Shown: positions 26,004 through 33,337 of the stretch, one piece after another
Position numbering within the stretch: the first letter of the stretch is position 1
How the letters are laid out: each line of letters starts with the position of its first letter
Assembly (NCBI GenBank): GCA_944375725.1
Contig: CALWAZ010000152.1
Span: forward strand, 1 to 40,372
Direction: 5' to 3'
From: an uncultured Merdimonas sp.
GTDB taxonomy: Bacteria; Bacillota; Clostridia; Lachnospirales; Lachnospiraceae
DNA length: 40,372 nucleotides
Made by a program: the position numbers and the translations under genes
Notes under the pieces: generated by a model
Told to the model about the DNA's origin: nothing
The model's database searches: none
What the model saw: the letters and a program-made list of their open reading frames with translations, nothing else

Positions 26004-27680
26004 ATGGCACAGGATTTTAAGAAAAGCACGGTTTACCAGATTTACCCGAAATCATTCTGCGACAGCAACGGAGACGGACTGGGCGATCTGAGGGGCGTCA
26101 TCGGAAAGCTGGATTACCTTCAGAAGCTTGGCGTGGATTATATCTGGATGACACCGTTTTTTGTATCTCCCCAGAATGACAATGGCTATGATGTGGAGGA
26201 TTATTACAATATTGACCCCAGATATGGCACCATGGAAGACCTGGAGGAGCTGATCGCGGAAGCAGACAAGCGGGGCATCCGTCTGATGTTTGACATGGTA
26301 TTCAACCATGTGTCCAGCCGCCACGAGTGGTTCCGCAAGGCCATGGAGGGAGATCCCTATTATAAGGACTTCTTTTTCTTCCGCAAGGGAAAGGAAAACG
26401 GAGAGCCCCCTACCAACTGGGAGAGCAAGTTCGGCGGAAATGCCTGGGAGTATGTGGAGAAGTTTGACGAATACTATCTGCATCTTTTCCATGTGACCCA
26501 GCCGGATCTGAACTGGGATAATGAAAACGTGAGAAAAGAGCTTCAGAAGGTCATCCGTTTCTGGATGGCAAAGGGCGTAAAGGGATTCCGATTTGATGTG
26601 GTGAACCTGATCAGCAAGAGCTGCTTTGAGGATGATGAGACCGGAGACGGCCGGAAGTATTACACAGATGGCCCGAATGTACACAAATACCTCCACGAAC
26701 TGAACCGTGCCACCTTCGGCACCGACGCGGAGATTATTACCGTGGGTGAGATGTCCAGCACCTCCATTGAGAACTGCTATTCCTACGCAGGCGCCGATAC
26801 CCAGGAGCTGTCCATGGTATTCAGCTTCCATCATCTGAAAGTGGATTTCATGGGGAATGAGAAATGGGTTCTGGTCCCGGTGGATTTCGGAAAGCTGAAG
26901 GATATCCTGTTCACCTGGCAGACAAAGATGGAAGAACATAACGCCTGGAATGCTGTCTTCTGGTGCAACCACGATCAGCCCCGGCCGGTTTCCCGTTTTG
27001 GAAACGAGGGGCCGCTTTGGAAGGAATCGGCCAAGATGCTGGGAACCGTGATCCACTGCATGCGCGGCACGCCCTACATTTATCAGGGCGAGGAAATCGG
27101 CATGACCAATACGGATTTCACGGATATCAGCCAGTTCCGTGATGTGGAAAGCCTGAATTATTATCAGATTCTTCAGGATAAGGGGCTGGCGGCCCGGGAC
27201 GCGTTGCGCATCGTTCAGATTCATTCCCGTGACAATGGCCGTACCCCCATGCAGTGGGATGACAGTAAGCATGCAGGCTTTACAGACGCGGCTGCGGCTC
27301 AGGAGCCCTGGATTGGCGTCAACTCCAATCATGACCGCATCAACGCGGCTTCCCAGGTGGAGGACGAGGACTCCATTTTCAGCCATTACCGGAAGCTGGT
27401 TCAGATGAGAAAGGAGCTGGATGTAATTGCCTATGGATCCTTCGAGCCGCTGGCTGAAAAGCATCCGTCTGTGCTGGCTTATAAGCGGACTTACGAGGGC
27501 CAGGAGCTGATTGTGGTAAATAACTTTTACGGAAAAGACTGCACCTGGAAATCCGGCCTTTCTATGGAAGGATACCGCTGCATTCTGACGAACTACGCGG
27601 ATGAGAATCCGGCTTCAAAGGATGGAGTGTGGAGTCTACGTCCCTATGAGTCCATGGTATGGTATAAGGAAACAAAGTAA
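26004..27680 (+). CDS. treC: Trehalose-6-phosphate hydrolase (GH13)
   Basis: Cleaves trehalose-6-phosphate to glucose and glucose-6-phosphate. The 558-aa alpha-amylase-family protein shows the GH13 conserved regions: DMVFNHVSSRHEWF, the nucleophile aspartate in GFRFDVVNLI, the acid/base glutamate in TVGEMSS and the histidine-aspartate pair in CNHDQPRPVSRFG. The start MAQDFKKSTVYQIYPKSF is family-typical; the upstream in-frame extension is not. Co-transcribed with treP and under TreR control. Confidence 0.95.
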   Translation: MAQDFKKSTVYQIYPKSFCDSNGDGLGDLRGVIGKLDYLQKLGVDYIWMTPFFVSPQNDNGYDVEDYYNIDPRYGTMEDLEELIAEADKRGIRLMFDMVFNHVSSRHEWFRKAMEGDPYYKDFFFFRKGKENGEPPTNWESKFGGNAWEYVEKFDEYYLHLFHVTQPDLNWDNENVRKELQKVIRFWMAKGVKGFRFDVVNLISKSCFEDDETGDGRKYYTDGPNVHKYLHELNRATFGTDAEIITVGEMSSTSIENCYSYAGADTQELSMVFSFHHLKVDFMGNEKWVLVPVDFGKLKDILFTWQTKMEEHNAWNAVFWCNHDQPRPVSRFGNEGPLWKESAKMLGTVIHCMRGTPYIYQGEEIGMTNTDFTDISQFRDVESLNYYQILQDKGLAARDALRIVQIHSRDNGRTPMQWDDSKHAGFTDAAAAQEPWIGVNSNHDRINAASQVEDEDSIFSHYRKLVQMRKELDVIAYGSFEPLAEKHPSVLAYKRTYEGQELIVVNNFYGKDCTWKSGLSMEGYRCILTNYADENPASKDGVWSLRPYESMVWYKETK

Positions 27681-27781
27681 AGAAGCCAAAAGAATATAAA
27701 GCAGGTGTGCCTTGAAAGTACAGCTGCGTGAAACATCCATCAGGTATGTAGCTGCAAGTCAGTCATTGTGCCTCAGACAGC

Positions 27782-28007
27782 ATGTTCCTGGAAGACGCTG
27801 TGGATCAGGCAATCGACACCTGCATAGAACAGGGGATATTGACAGATGTTCTGAGCAAAAGTAAGATAGAGGTGCGCAATATGCTGTTGACAGAGTATGA
27901 CGAGAAAGCGGAAACTGCTGGAATCAGATCGTATGGAGGATTTGAGGAAGGCCTTGAAGGACCGAGAATATCAGAAAAAATTATTGAAAGAATTAAATAT
28001 CCCGTAA
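27782..28007 (+). pseudogene. Relic of an Rpn/PD-(D/E)XK nuclease-family transposase
   Basis: The first frame reads AVDQAIDTCIEQGILTDVLS then EVRNMLLTEYDE, which is the conserved C-terminal part of Rpn-type recombination-promoting nucleases. A second frame from 27933 reads MEDLRKALKDREYQKKLLKEL and stops at 28005-28007, which is their usual extreme C-terminus. The nuclease domain is missing upstream and the two blocks are out of frame, so the gene is dead. Family recognition is by recalled pattern. Confidence 0.6.
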
Positions 28008-28035
28008 GGAACTGATGAAATAGGAAATATCTGTG

Positions 28036-28096
28036 AAAAACAGCGCCGGTATACAGAGAATGGTTTTCAGCCATATATCTGCCGGACGCTGTTTTT
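28036..28096. terminator. Bidirectional terminator before the second sigma gene
   Basis: AAAAACAGCG-CCGG (28036-28049) pairs with CCGG-A-CGCTGTTTTT (28082-28095) with one bulge. T and A tracts are on both sides. Confidence 0.7.
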
Positions 28097-28167
28097 CTGT
28101 ATAGAAGTCCTATGACAGCCGGCTTTCGATTCACTTTTCAAATTTTCATGTATCCAAACCCTTTCTT

Positions 28168-28195
28168 TTGCAGTCTAATAAGCAGAATGTACATT
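28168..28195 (+). promoter_or_regulatory. Promoter of the second ECF sigma gene
   Basis: TTGCAG (28168-28173), 16-bp spacer, TACATT (28190-28195), 24 bp before the start codon. Confidence 0.5.
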
Positions 28196-28219
28196 CCATT
28201 GATACGAAGGAGGTTCAGA

Positions 28220-28759
28220 ATGGAACGGGACAAGACAGAGAAGCTTATACTCCGGGCCAGGCATGGTGACGCGGAAGCGTTTGTAGAGCTGATGGAACGG
28301 TATAAACAATCCATGTATAAGACCGCAAAGGCCTGGCTTATACGGGAGGAAGATGTGGCGGATGCCATATCAGAAACGATACTGGACTGCTTTGAGCATC
28401 TGGATACCTTAAAGGAACCGCGGTATTTCGGCACCTGGCTGGTACGGATACTAATCAATAACTGCAGCAGTATCAGAAAGCAGAACCGGAAATGCGGTCC
28501 GGCGGCTGAGCCCGGGCTGCTGGATGGAGCTGGAAGCTTTGGAATGGCAGGCGCTGTTTCGGAAGATAACCGGGCATTTCTGGAATATCTGGAACCTTTA
28601 AATGAGGAAGACCGGAAACTGATGATTCTGTTTTATGTATGGGGATTCCGCACCAGGGAAATCGCGGAGCTGCTTCATTTAAGAGAGACTACAGTGAAAG
28701 CCAGACTCCAGCGGGGCAGGGAGAAAATAAAGAAAAGTTTTTTCCCGCTGGTGGTATAG
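28220..28759 (+). CDS. ECF-type sigma-70 family RNA polymerase sigma factor (second)
   Basis: A 179-aa sigma factor. Region 2 includes HGDAEAFVELMERYKQSMYK and EDVADAISETILDCFEHL; region 4 contains FRTREIAELLHLRETTVKARL. The ATG at 28220 has AAGGAGG six bases upstream and gives a normal ECF length. The following gene, 15 bp away, encodes a membrane-anchored protein, making a likely sigma/anti-sigma pair. It is not closely similar to the first sigma in this window. Confidence 0.93.
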   Translation: MERDKTEKLILRARHGDAEAFVELMERYKQSMYKTAKAWLIREEDVADAISETILDCFEHLDTLKEPRYFGTWLVRILINNCSSIRKQNRKCGPAAEPGLLDGAGSFGMAGAVSEDNRAFLEYLEPLNEEDRKLMILFYVWGFRTREIAELLHLRETTVKARLQRGREKIKKSFFPLVV

Positions 28760-28774
28760 AAAGGAGGAAGACGG

Positions 28775-30178
28775 ATGCGTAAGGAGAAAAACGGTGTTCT
28801 GAGCCGGGAGCTGGTGATTCCGGAGGAGACGCAGAAGAAGATAGAAGCAGCCTACGATATTGTACGGGCCAAAAGCAGTGAAGCACGAGGAGAAAGCGCA
28901 GGAGGCCACAGGCACATATGGAAGCCTTCCGCGGCAGTCGTACTGGCGGCCGCCATGATTCTGGTCTGCGGCCTGGGCGTCGCGGCGGCAGTGGGCCATT
29001 TTACAAAACAGGTGGAAGAATCCGATGGAACAGCCAGCTATACCTTTGAGATCAATTATGAGCTGAAACCGGTGGAGGTGACGGCAGTCCCGGAATATCT
29101 GCCGGAGGATATGACGCTGGCAGATGGAGACAAATACGGCTCTGGAAAAGACGATGGACGGGATATTTCTATCTGGGCCATGAATATGGCAGATGTAGAT
29201 TATTATATGCAGAGGATGGATTTCACCGGGGTGGAGAAGGTAGAGAAAACCACGATTCAGGGTATGGAAGCCCATCTGATTACCTATCGGGACGCTGAAA
29301 AATACAGAAAGCCCAAGGATATTTACATGTTCAATCCTGAAGACGGCTATGTGCTCTGGGTGTGGGGGGACTATGCGGTCTCTATGGAGGAGCTTGAGAA
29401 GGTAGCCGGGAGCCTGACAATCACGGTGACAGAAAATCCGGATCTGGCATATATGACAGAAGAGGAAAAAGAGGAGGAGGCGCAGCTTGAGAAAGAAGCC
29501 CAGGAAGCCTGGGAGGCTGCGGTAAACCGCGGTGTGGCCCCGGAAGATATCACAGCTGTGGGAGAGACTCTGGAGGGGGCAGATTTTATAGGCGCTTCCT
29601 ATACAATAGAAGAGGCGGCCATTTACGACAGTCTCTATGATGTGCCCGGGTATACACCGGATGGAGTCTGTGACAGGGAGAAAGCGGCGCCCTGGCTGAA
29701 TGAGGATGGCACCCATAAACCCTATCTGCGTTCCACACTGGATGAAAACGGGCAGATCGTGGAGGAAAAGGAGACGGGAGTGAAATTCCTGGCTGTAACG
29801 GCGACGGTACGCCAGGAGAAGGCTTACGACGCGGAATGGGATAACGGTACGCCCTTTGACGCGGTGCTGGTACGCCTGGAGAAAAATGAAGACGGCCGGC
29901 TGGTGCAGGCTCCGGATCGTTATGCCGCGGTACCCAGTGAAGACTATGAACTTCAGATGGGTGGCAGCTGCTTCTATCTGAACCAGGCAGCAGACACCAT
30001 GGATGGCGCCCGGTATTTCTGGCGCCATATGGAGGCAGGAGACAGCCAGACCTACACCATGGTATTCGCAGTGGATGAGGATCTGGCAGAAAACCGGGAA
30101 GAGCTTCAGAACCTGGTACTGTGGTTCAATGGAACCGGAAATGACCCGGAAAATCCAAGATACAGTGCGCTGTGGTAA
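28775..30178 (+). CDS. Membrane-anchored protein, probable anti-sigma/sensor of the second ECF sigma
   Basis: A 467-aa protein with a cytoplasmic N-terminus of about 50 residues, one transmembrane helix (about 51-73, PSAAVVLAAAMILVCGLGVA) and a large extracellular domain. The proximal outer part (about 80-225, EVTAVPEYLPEDMTLADGD onward) resembles the DUF4367-type domain found on ECF-linked proteins. A Glu-rich, probably coiled-coil segment at about 228-250 separates it from a distal domain with no assignment. AAAGGAGG stands six bases before the ATG. Role as sensor and anti-sigma is inferred from topology and position. Confidence 0.72.
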   Translation: MRKEKNGVLSRELVIPEETQKKIEAAYDIVRAKSSEARGESAGGHRHIWKPSAAVVLAAAMILVCGLGVAAAVGHFTKQVEESDGTASYTFEINYELKPVEVTAVPEYLPEDMTLADGDKYGSGKDDGRDISIWAMNMADVDYYMQRMDFTGVEKVEKTTIQGMEAHLITYRDAEKYRKPKDIYMFNPEDGYVLWVWGDYAVSMEELEKVAGSLTITVTENPDLAYMTEEEKEEEAQLEKEAQEAWEAAVNRGVAPEDITAVGETLEGADFIGASYTIEEAAIYDSLYDVPGYTPDGVCDREKAAPWLNEDGTHKPYLRSTLDENGQIVEEKETGVKFLAVTATVRQEKAYDAEWDNGTPFDAVLVRLEKNEDGRLVQAPDRYAAVPSEDYELQMGGSCFYLNQAADTMDGARYFWRHMEAGDSQTYTMVFAVDEDLAENREELQNLVLWFNGTGNDPENPRYSALW

Positions 30179-30200
30179 AAATAAGGGGATGAAAAAAATT

Positions 30201-30239
30201 CCTGCCGGAATTTAATGTAAAACAGATGATTCCGGCAGG
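30201..30239. terminator. Hairpin after the second sigma operon
   Basis: CCTGCCGGAAT (30201-30211) pairs with ATTCCGGCAGG (30229-30239). The downstream T content is poor on the plus strand, so termination there may be weak; seven As upstream favour the minus strand. Confidence 0.55.
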
Positions 30240-30249
30240 GAGCTTTCTG

Positions 30250-30278
30250 TTGCAGGATAGTCGAAATACCAGTACAAT
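30250..30278 (+). promoter_or_regulatory. Promoter of the 106-aa gene
   Basis: TTGCAG (30250-30255), 17-bp spacer, TACAAT (30273-30278), 26 bp before the start codon. Confidence 0.6.
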
Positions 30279-30303
30279 ACAAGTAGTAATAAAGCGAGGG
30301 GGT

Positions 30304-30624
30304 ATGGGTGTGATAACCTTTGAAAAAGTACTGGAGATATTTCGCGATTATTTACAGGAAGATCCCTGCACAGACGTGGTTTATACAAAATGGGGATATG
30401 TAAGACTATTTTGTGAGCCTCCCCATATGAACGCAATGGAGGCAGTACTCTGCCAGACGCCAGTGGAACTTTTTAGAGAACTGCTTGAGATTTATCTTGT
30501 GGACCAGGAATATCAAATCGTTAAGAGGCAGGGAGCTCTGGACCAGGAAAACAGGAAAAAATTGGAAAGAGTGCGAAAAGAATTTCTGGATAAAATGAAA
30601 AAAACAGAAAATACGGAAATATGA
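30304..30624 (+). CDS. Hypothetical protein, 106 aa
   Basis: A soluble protein with no recognised family, beginning MGVITFEKVLEIFRDYLQED and ending in a basic helical tail (about residues 80-106). Its amphipathic composition and EKVLEIFRDYL start look like a real small cytoplasmic protein, and it has a promoter and an SD-like GAGGGGG. The SD spacing favours a GTG two codons in (30310) over the ATG at 30304. A strong hairpin terminator separates it from the convergent XRE gene. Confidence 0.7.
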   Translation: MGVITFEKVLEIFRDYLQEDPCTDVVYTKWGYVRLFCEPPHMNAMEAVLCQTPVELFRELLEIYLVDQEYQIVKRQGALDQENRKKLERVRKEFLDKMKKTENTEI

Positions 30625-30640
30625 TAATGCTTAAAACTAT

Positions 30641-30684
30641 CAGGTGGAAAAGGCGTCTGCGCTTTTCCACCTGAACTATTTTTT
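30641..30684. terminator. Bidirectional terminator between the 106-aa and XRE genes
   Basis: CAGGTGGAAAAG (30641-30652) pairs with CTTTTCCACCTG (30662-30673), followed by TATTTTTT. It overlaps the XRE stop codon. Confidence 0.8.
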
Positions 30685-31035
30685 CAGAGCAAAAGCTTCT
30701 AACAGTTTCAGTACCATTTCTTTGACGATTCGGTATTCTTCCGGAGAAAGCTGTTCCAGAGAAACCGTCAGATCCGATACATCGTTTTTTTCGGTACGCC
30801 CAAACAGAATCTGATCACTGGGAATTGATAAAACGGAGCAGATTCTCTTGAGGGTAGTAATAGAAATCCCGACAGTTCCCCGTTCCAGTGCAGAGACACT
30901 CTTGGGTCCCAGCCCTATCAGTTCAGAAAAACGTTCCTGAGTCAATCCGGCTTTCTCACGGGCTTCCTTGATTCTCTGCCCGATCTCAACATTAATTTCT
31001 TTTCTCTCCTGCAATGTAACACCACCTTTTGCCAT
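30676..31035 (-). CDS. XRE-family transcriptional regulator
   Basis: A small DNA-binding protein (119 aa from this start). A Cro/C1-type helix-turn-helix spans IGQRIKEAREKAGLTQERFS, then ELIGLGPKSVSALERG and ITTLKRICSVLSI. The C-terminal helix (LSPEEYRIVKEMVLKLLEAF) may mediate dimerisation. Start is uncertain: the ATG at 31035 lacks an SD and the frame stays open to a TTG at 31116. It faces a divergent promoter flanked by two matching 24-bp repeats, a likely operator set, so it probably regulates both itself and the divergent cassette. Confidence 0.85.
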   Translation of the reverse strand: MAKGGVTLQERKEINVEIGQRIKEAREKAGLTQERFSELIGLGPKSVSALERGTVGISITTLKRICSVLSIPSDQILFGRTEKNDVSDLTVSLEQLSPEEYRIVKEMVLKLLEAFALKK

Positions 31036-31082
31036 TAGTTTAAGTAATGTTGATGACATCTGGAACGCATTATCAGTAGTTA

Positions 31083-31106
31083 AATAAATCATATTATTAA
31101 TGCGAA
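31083..31106. repeat. 24-bp direct repeat, copy 1 (putative XRE operator)
   Basis: Matches copy 2 (31193-31216) at 20 of 24 positions and contains ATTAATGCG. Lies just upstream of the XRE coding region. Confidence 0.6.
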
Positions 31107-31165
31107 AAGTACACAACTTAATATTTTATAAATTTAGGTTTGTAATCCCCTTTTTGAAGGATAAG

Positions 31166-31195
31166 TTGACTTTATAGCATTAATAAGTGTATAAT
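31166..31195 (+). promoter_or_regulatory. Promoter of the divergent 57-aa/zinc-ribbon cassette
   Basis: TTGACT (31166-31171), 18-bp spacer, TATAAT (31190-31195). The spacer holds GCATTAAT (31177-31184), the inverse of ATTAATGC in repeat copy 1. Confidence 0.75.
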
Positions 31196-31216
31196 AAATC
31201 GTATCATTAATACGAG
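31193..31216. repeat. 24-bp direct repeat, copy 2 (putative XRE operator)
   Basis: Starts inside the -10 box and covers the likely start of transcription, a position suited to repression. Contains ATTAATACG. Confidence 0.6.
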
Positions 31217-31272
31217 TTCGGCTTTGGAATAGAAAGCTGGAAGGAAGTTAAACAGAAGAGGGGGAATTTTAG

Positions 31273-31446
31273 ATGGAATCAAGTGCTTATAACAAATATT
31301 TAGCAGCTGTTAAAGCTGCCAATGACTGTGAAGAACGCAGAGCAAAAGAACTGTTAAGACAGATTCAGGCGGATATGGTTGCAAAATATGGTTTGGGAGA
31401 CAGAGATGTGGAGTATTTAATCCGGCAGTTCCGCTACCATATCTGA
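31273..31446 (+). CDS. Small hypothetical protein, 57 aa
   Basis: An unlisted short gene starting MESSAYNKYLAAVKAANDCE and ending in LIRQFRYHI. It is helical, with alternating charges and no signal or membrane segment. GAGGGG lies eight bases before the ATG, and it sits directly under the 31166 promoter, 57 bp past the operator repeat. Followed 35 bp later by a zinc-ribbon membrane protein. No family recognised; its size and position next to an XRE regulator are also seen in phage-like or stress-response modules, but nothing here proves that. Confidence 0.7.
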   Translation: MESSAYNKYLAAVKAANDCEERRAKELLRQIQADMVAKYGLGDRDVEYLIRQFRYHI

Positions 31447-31481
31447 ATTTTATAATAATAGCCGGAAGGGGGAATCAGGTG

Positions 31482-32039
31482 ATGAATTTGTTATTAGCAT
31501 TACTAATAGTTGTAGTGGTGGCTGCGATACCGGGTATCGCTATTGGAACCGCAATCCGCCGGGCGTTGGATAAGGGAAAGCCTTCACCGCCCAGACGAAT
31601 TGACAGATCCTGTCCTTACTGCGATGGCACTGCATTTCGCTTTGTCGATGCCGGAGAGCCTTCTCCTCATCATTTTGTCTGCCCTGAATGCCGCCGTGAG
31701 TTTGGCGATATTGCGCAGATGACGCCGGCTGAAGCGGCCAGCGTGAAGCGGATTGATAAAGACTGCGCGCGTGCAGACGCGCTGCCGAACCTGCAGCAGA
31801 TTAAGCAGGCGGTTCTGGAGTGTACGAGAAGCGGCCGGTCCGGCACGTTTGTTACATTTACAGAGGATGGGAAAATTGTGTATGACACGCAGATAATTGG
31901 GACCTTTCATGGAGTGAAGACTCAGGCGGGGCGTCTCCATCTTGCATGGCTTTGCGGCCAATATTGCAAGGATTATTATTCCTACGGCAGCTTCAACTGC
32001 TGGCTGATGGACAATGGCCTTGCGTGGGAGCGTTCATAA
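31482..32039 (+). CDS. Hypothetical membrane-anchored zinc-ribbon protein
   Basis: A 185-aa protein with an N-terminal hydrophobic helix (about residues 2-24), a zinc ribbon built from CPYC (about 44-47) and CPEC (about 67-70), and a C-terminal domain of about 90 residues with several aromatic and cysteine residues (WLCGQYCKDYYSYGSFNCWL). A GTG at 31479 is an alternative start; AAGGGGG serves either. No family recognised. The stop is followed two bases later by a transposase fragment. Confidence 0.75.
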   Translation: MNLLLALLIVVVVAAIPGIAIGTAIRRALDKGKPSPPRRIDRSCPYCDGTAFRFVDAGEPSPHHFVCPECRREFGDIAQMTPAEAASVKRIDKDCARADALPNLQQIKQAVLECTRSGRSGTFVTFTEDGKIVYDTQIIGTFHGVKTQAGRLHLAWLCGQYCKDYYSYGSFNCWLMDNGLAWERS

Positions 32040-32041
32040 AA

Positions 32042-32194
32042 ATGGAATTCAGGCGATATTTATATCGTGGAAAGGAAAATGTAACCGCCCAGAGTATCCT
32101 GCTGGCGATCGAGTATAACATAAACAAACTTCATCATAAGATTCAGGCAGGAAGAACAGGAAGGCATTTATATCCACTTAAACAGACCGCCTGA
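32042..32194 (+). pseudogene. C-terminal remnant of an IS1182-like transposase
   Basis: The frame reads MEFRRYLYRGKENVTAQSIL then AIEYNINKLHHKIQAGRTG. The block F-R-(R)-(Y/F)-L-x-R-G-K-E-x-V-x-x-x-x-x-L-x-A-x-x-Y-N-x-x-K-L-H is the typical end of IS1182-type DDE transposases in Clostridia. Only the last 50 residues remain; the catalytic core is absent. The upstream part of the frame overlaps the zinc-ribbon gene. Confidence 0.65.
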
Positions 32195-32301
32195 TTTTAA
32201 CAGGCCAAAAATGAATCCTGAAAGTGAATCTCTTTCCAGAAAAGGTTCATTAAAGTTCGTCTATTTGTAGAAACAGAATAAAAGAAGCAATATTTTGGAT
32301 T

Positions 32302-32368
32302 AAAAATGGGAAAAAGATGCTGCCGCATCTATGATTTTCTATTCATTGATGCGACAGCCCCATTTTTG
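32302..32368. terminator. Hairpin terminator after the transposase remnant
   Basis: AAAAATGGG (32302-32310) pairs with CCCATTTTT (32359-32367), and GCTG-CGCATC-type arms pair inside (32319-32329 with 32348-32358). It is probably the original insertion-sequence end, reused as a terminator for the convergent DUF1540 gene. Confidence 0.6.
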
Positions 32369-32390
32369 CTTCTTTCTGATTTATAAAGAT

Positions 32391-32570
32391 TTATAAAGGA
32401 CTTCCGGCTTTGTTTACAAAGGACTGGCAGTCGGTACACTCTGCTTTCGTCGGATTCATCTCGTGGGTTCCCACCTGAATTTTGCTGAGCGTGCAGTAAT
32501 TCTCCTTCTGGGCATGATAAGCACAGTTGCTTACAGTACAGGCAATACATTCATTTTTGTTTGTCATCAT
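32391..32570 (-). CDS. DUF1540 domain small cysteine-rich protein
   Basis: A short minus-strand gene of 59 codons. The pattern CIACTVSNCAYHAQKENYCT, then IQVGTHEM and AECTDCQSF, matches the DUF1540 domain, which has regularly spaced cysteines likely to bind a metal. AAGGAGG (minus strand, 32586-32580) stands nine bases before the first of two ATGs, so the start is well supported. Members are common in Clostridia and include spore-associated proteins; the function here is unknown. A read of the same bases in the next frame gives a misleading longer ORF. Confidence 0.85.
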   Translation of the reverse strand: MMTNKNECIACTVSNCAYHAQKENYCTLSKIQVGTHEMNPTKAECTDCQSFVNKAGSPL

Positions 32571-32965
32571 GATAATTTTCCTCCTTATTCCGCAGAATGA
32601 ATGCGGCAGATTTAAGATACAGGCTTAGTATGTCATTCTGCCGGATTTTTATAAGTGGGAAAATTTTTCTGTTATAATTTTTCAGACCCAGAGGAAATGA
32701 ATACAGGAAATCTGCCGGCGCCGGACAGACAGGCAGACATAAAAAAGGAGCAGCCGCGCTGAATGTTTCAGCAGATGCTGCCCGTCTATGTAAACAGGAG
32801 GGCTTCCTGTTATTTTTAGTCGAAGCTGGTCGGCACCAAAGCAGCACCGGCAGCCCCTTTTGTTTTATCTGATGGTATTATCATACAGTGTGGTTGTGAC
32901 TAATATGTGTCTGGACTCTTAATAAAAAATTGAGGAAGTCTAAAATATTTCTAAACTGCAGATAC
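32571..32965. other. Gene-free stretch upstream of the DUF1540 gene
   Basis: This 395-bp stretch has no convincing gene. It contains a TATAAT box (32673-32678), several nested hairpins with two T-tailed ends, and AT-rich sequence at about 32860-32960. Likely a structured RNA or terminator cluster plus eroded sequence. Confidence 0.5.
32673..32867 (+). ncRNA. Candidate structured RNA with two terminator-like hairpins
   Basis: GCTGAA/TTCAGC (32758-32763 with 32767-32772) nests in GCAGC/GCTGC (32750-32754 with 32777-32781). A terminator follows (AACAGGA/TCCTGTT at 32793-32811 then TATTTTT), and a second T-tailed hairpin reaches 32867. The TATAAT at 32673-32678 has no clear -35 box. No known RNA family recognised. 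Confidence 0.3.
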
Positions 32966-33275
32966 CTAATTATGGAGCCTGCGGATGATTCGGCAGATAA
33001 TCTCATTTTCTGACACAAGATCTTCCGGAATGATTCTGTCATGTATGATTTTCCTATCACCGTAAATGTCATTCAGAAAGAGATTCAGCGCATCAACTCT
33101 CTGAATCAGCCCTTTCTCCAGACGCAGGAAATCCTCGTGGGAAAATCACCCGTGGAATCGCGTCAAACGGGAAAAGCTGTTCATGAAATTCGTCATTTTT
33201 GTAGATTCCAAATTTGACGCCGAACCGCGCCATCAGCCGGTTGATACCATCCGCATGTTCCGCAAGTTCTTTCAT
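32966..33275 (-). pseudogene. Frameshifted N-terminal relic of a circularly permuted ATP-grasp protein
   Basis: The minus strand starts with a good SD (AAGGAGGG) and reads MKELAEHADGINRLMARFGV then FGIYKNDEFHEQLFPFDAIP, which is the conserved start of CP-ATP-grasp (DUF404/DUF407-type) proteins. Around 33140 the homology jumps frame and continues as [20 protein letters not shown] then [20 protein letters not shown], ending at a TAG at 32966-32968. About 100 of an expected 450 or more residues remain. The frame break and truncation make it a pseudogene. Confidence 0.7.
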
Positions 33276-33303
33276 AACAGATTCCCTCCTTAAAATACCT
33301 GAA

Positions 33304-33337
33304 AAGGGCGCTCAGAACTATAGTTCTGAGCGCCCTT
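33304..33337. terminator. 34-bp perfect palindrome, terminator-like
   Basis: Left arm AAGGGCGCTCAGAACTA and its exact complement meet at 33320/33321. T-richness follows on both strands. It lies downstream of the minus-strand ECF S-component gene and just upstream of the ATP-grasp relic. Confidence 0.7.

Noticed and set aside
26052-27464. Long open frame on the minus strand opposite treC (470 codons)
   Set aside because: It is fully antisense to a clear GH13 gene and encodes no recognisable domain; an effect of treC codon use.
28679-30028. Minus-strand 449-codon frame opposite the second anti-sigma-like gene
   Set aside because: His/Ile/Cys-rich antisense translation with no SD and no domain; the plus-strand gene has a strong SD and clear topology.
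32329-32550. 73-codon cysteine-rich minus-strand frame
   Set aside because: It is the wrong frame over the DUF1540 gene, which has the SD and the family pattern.
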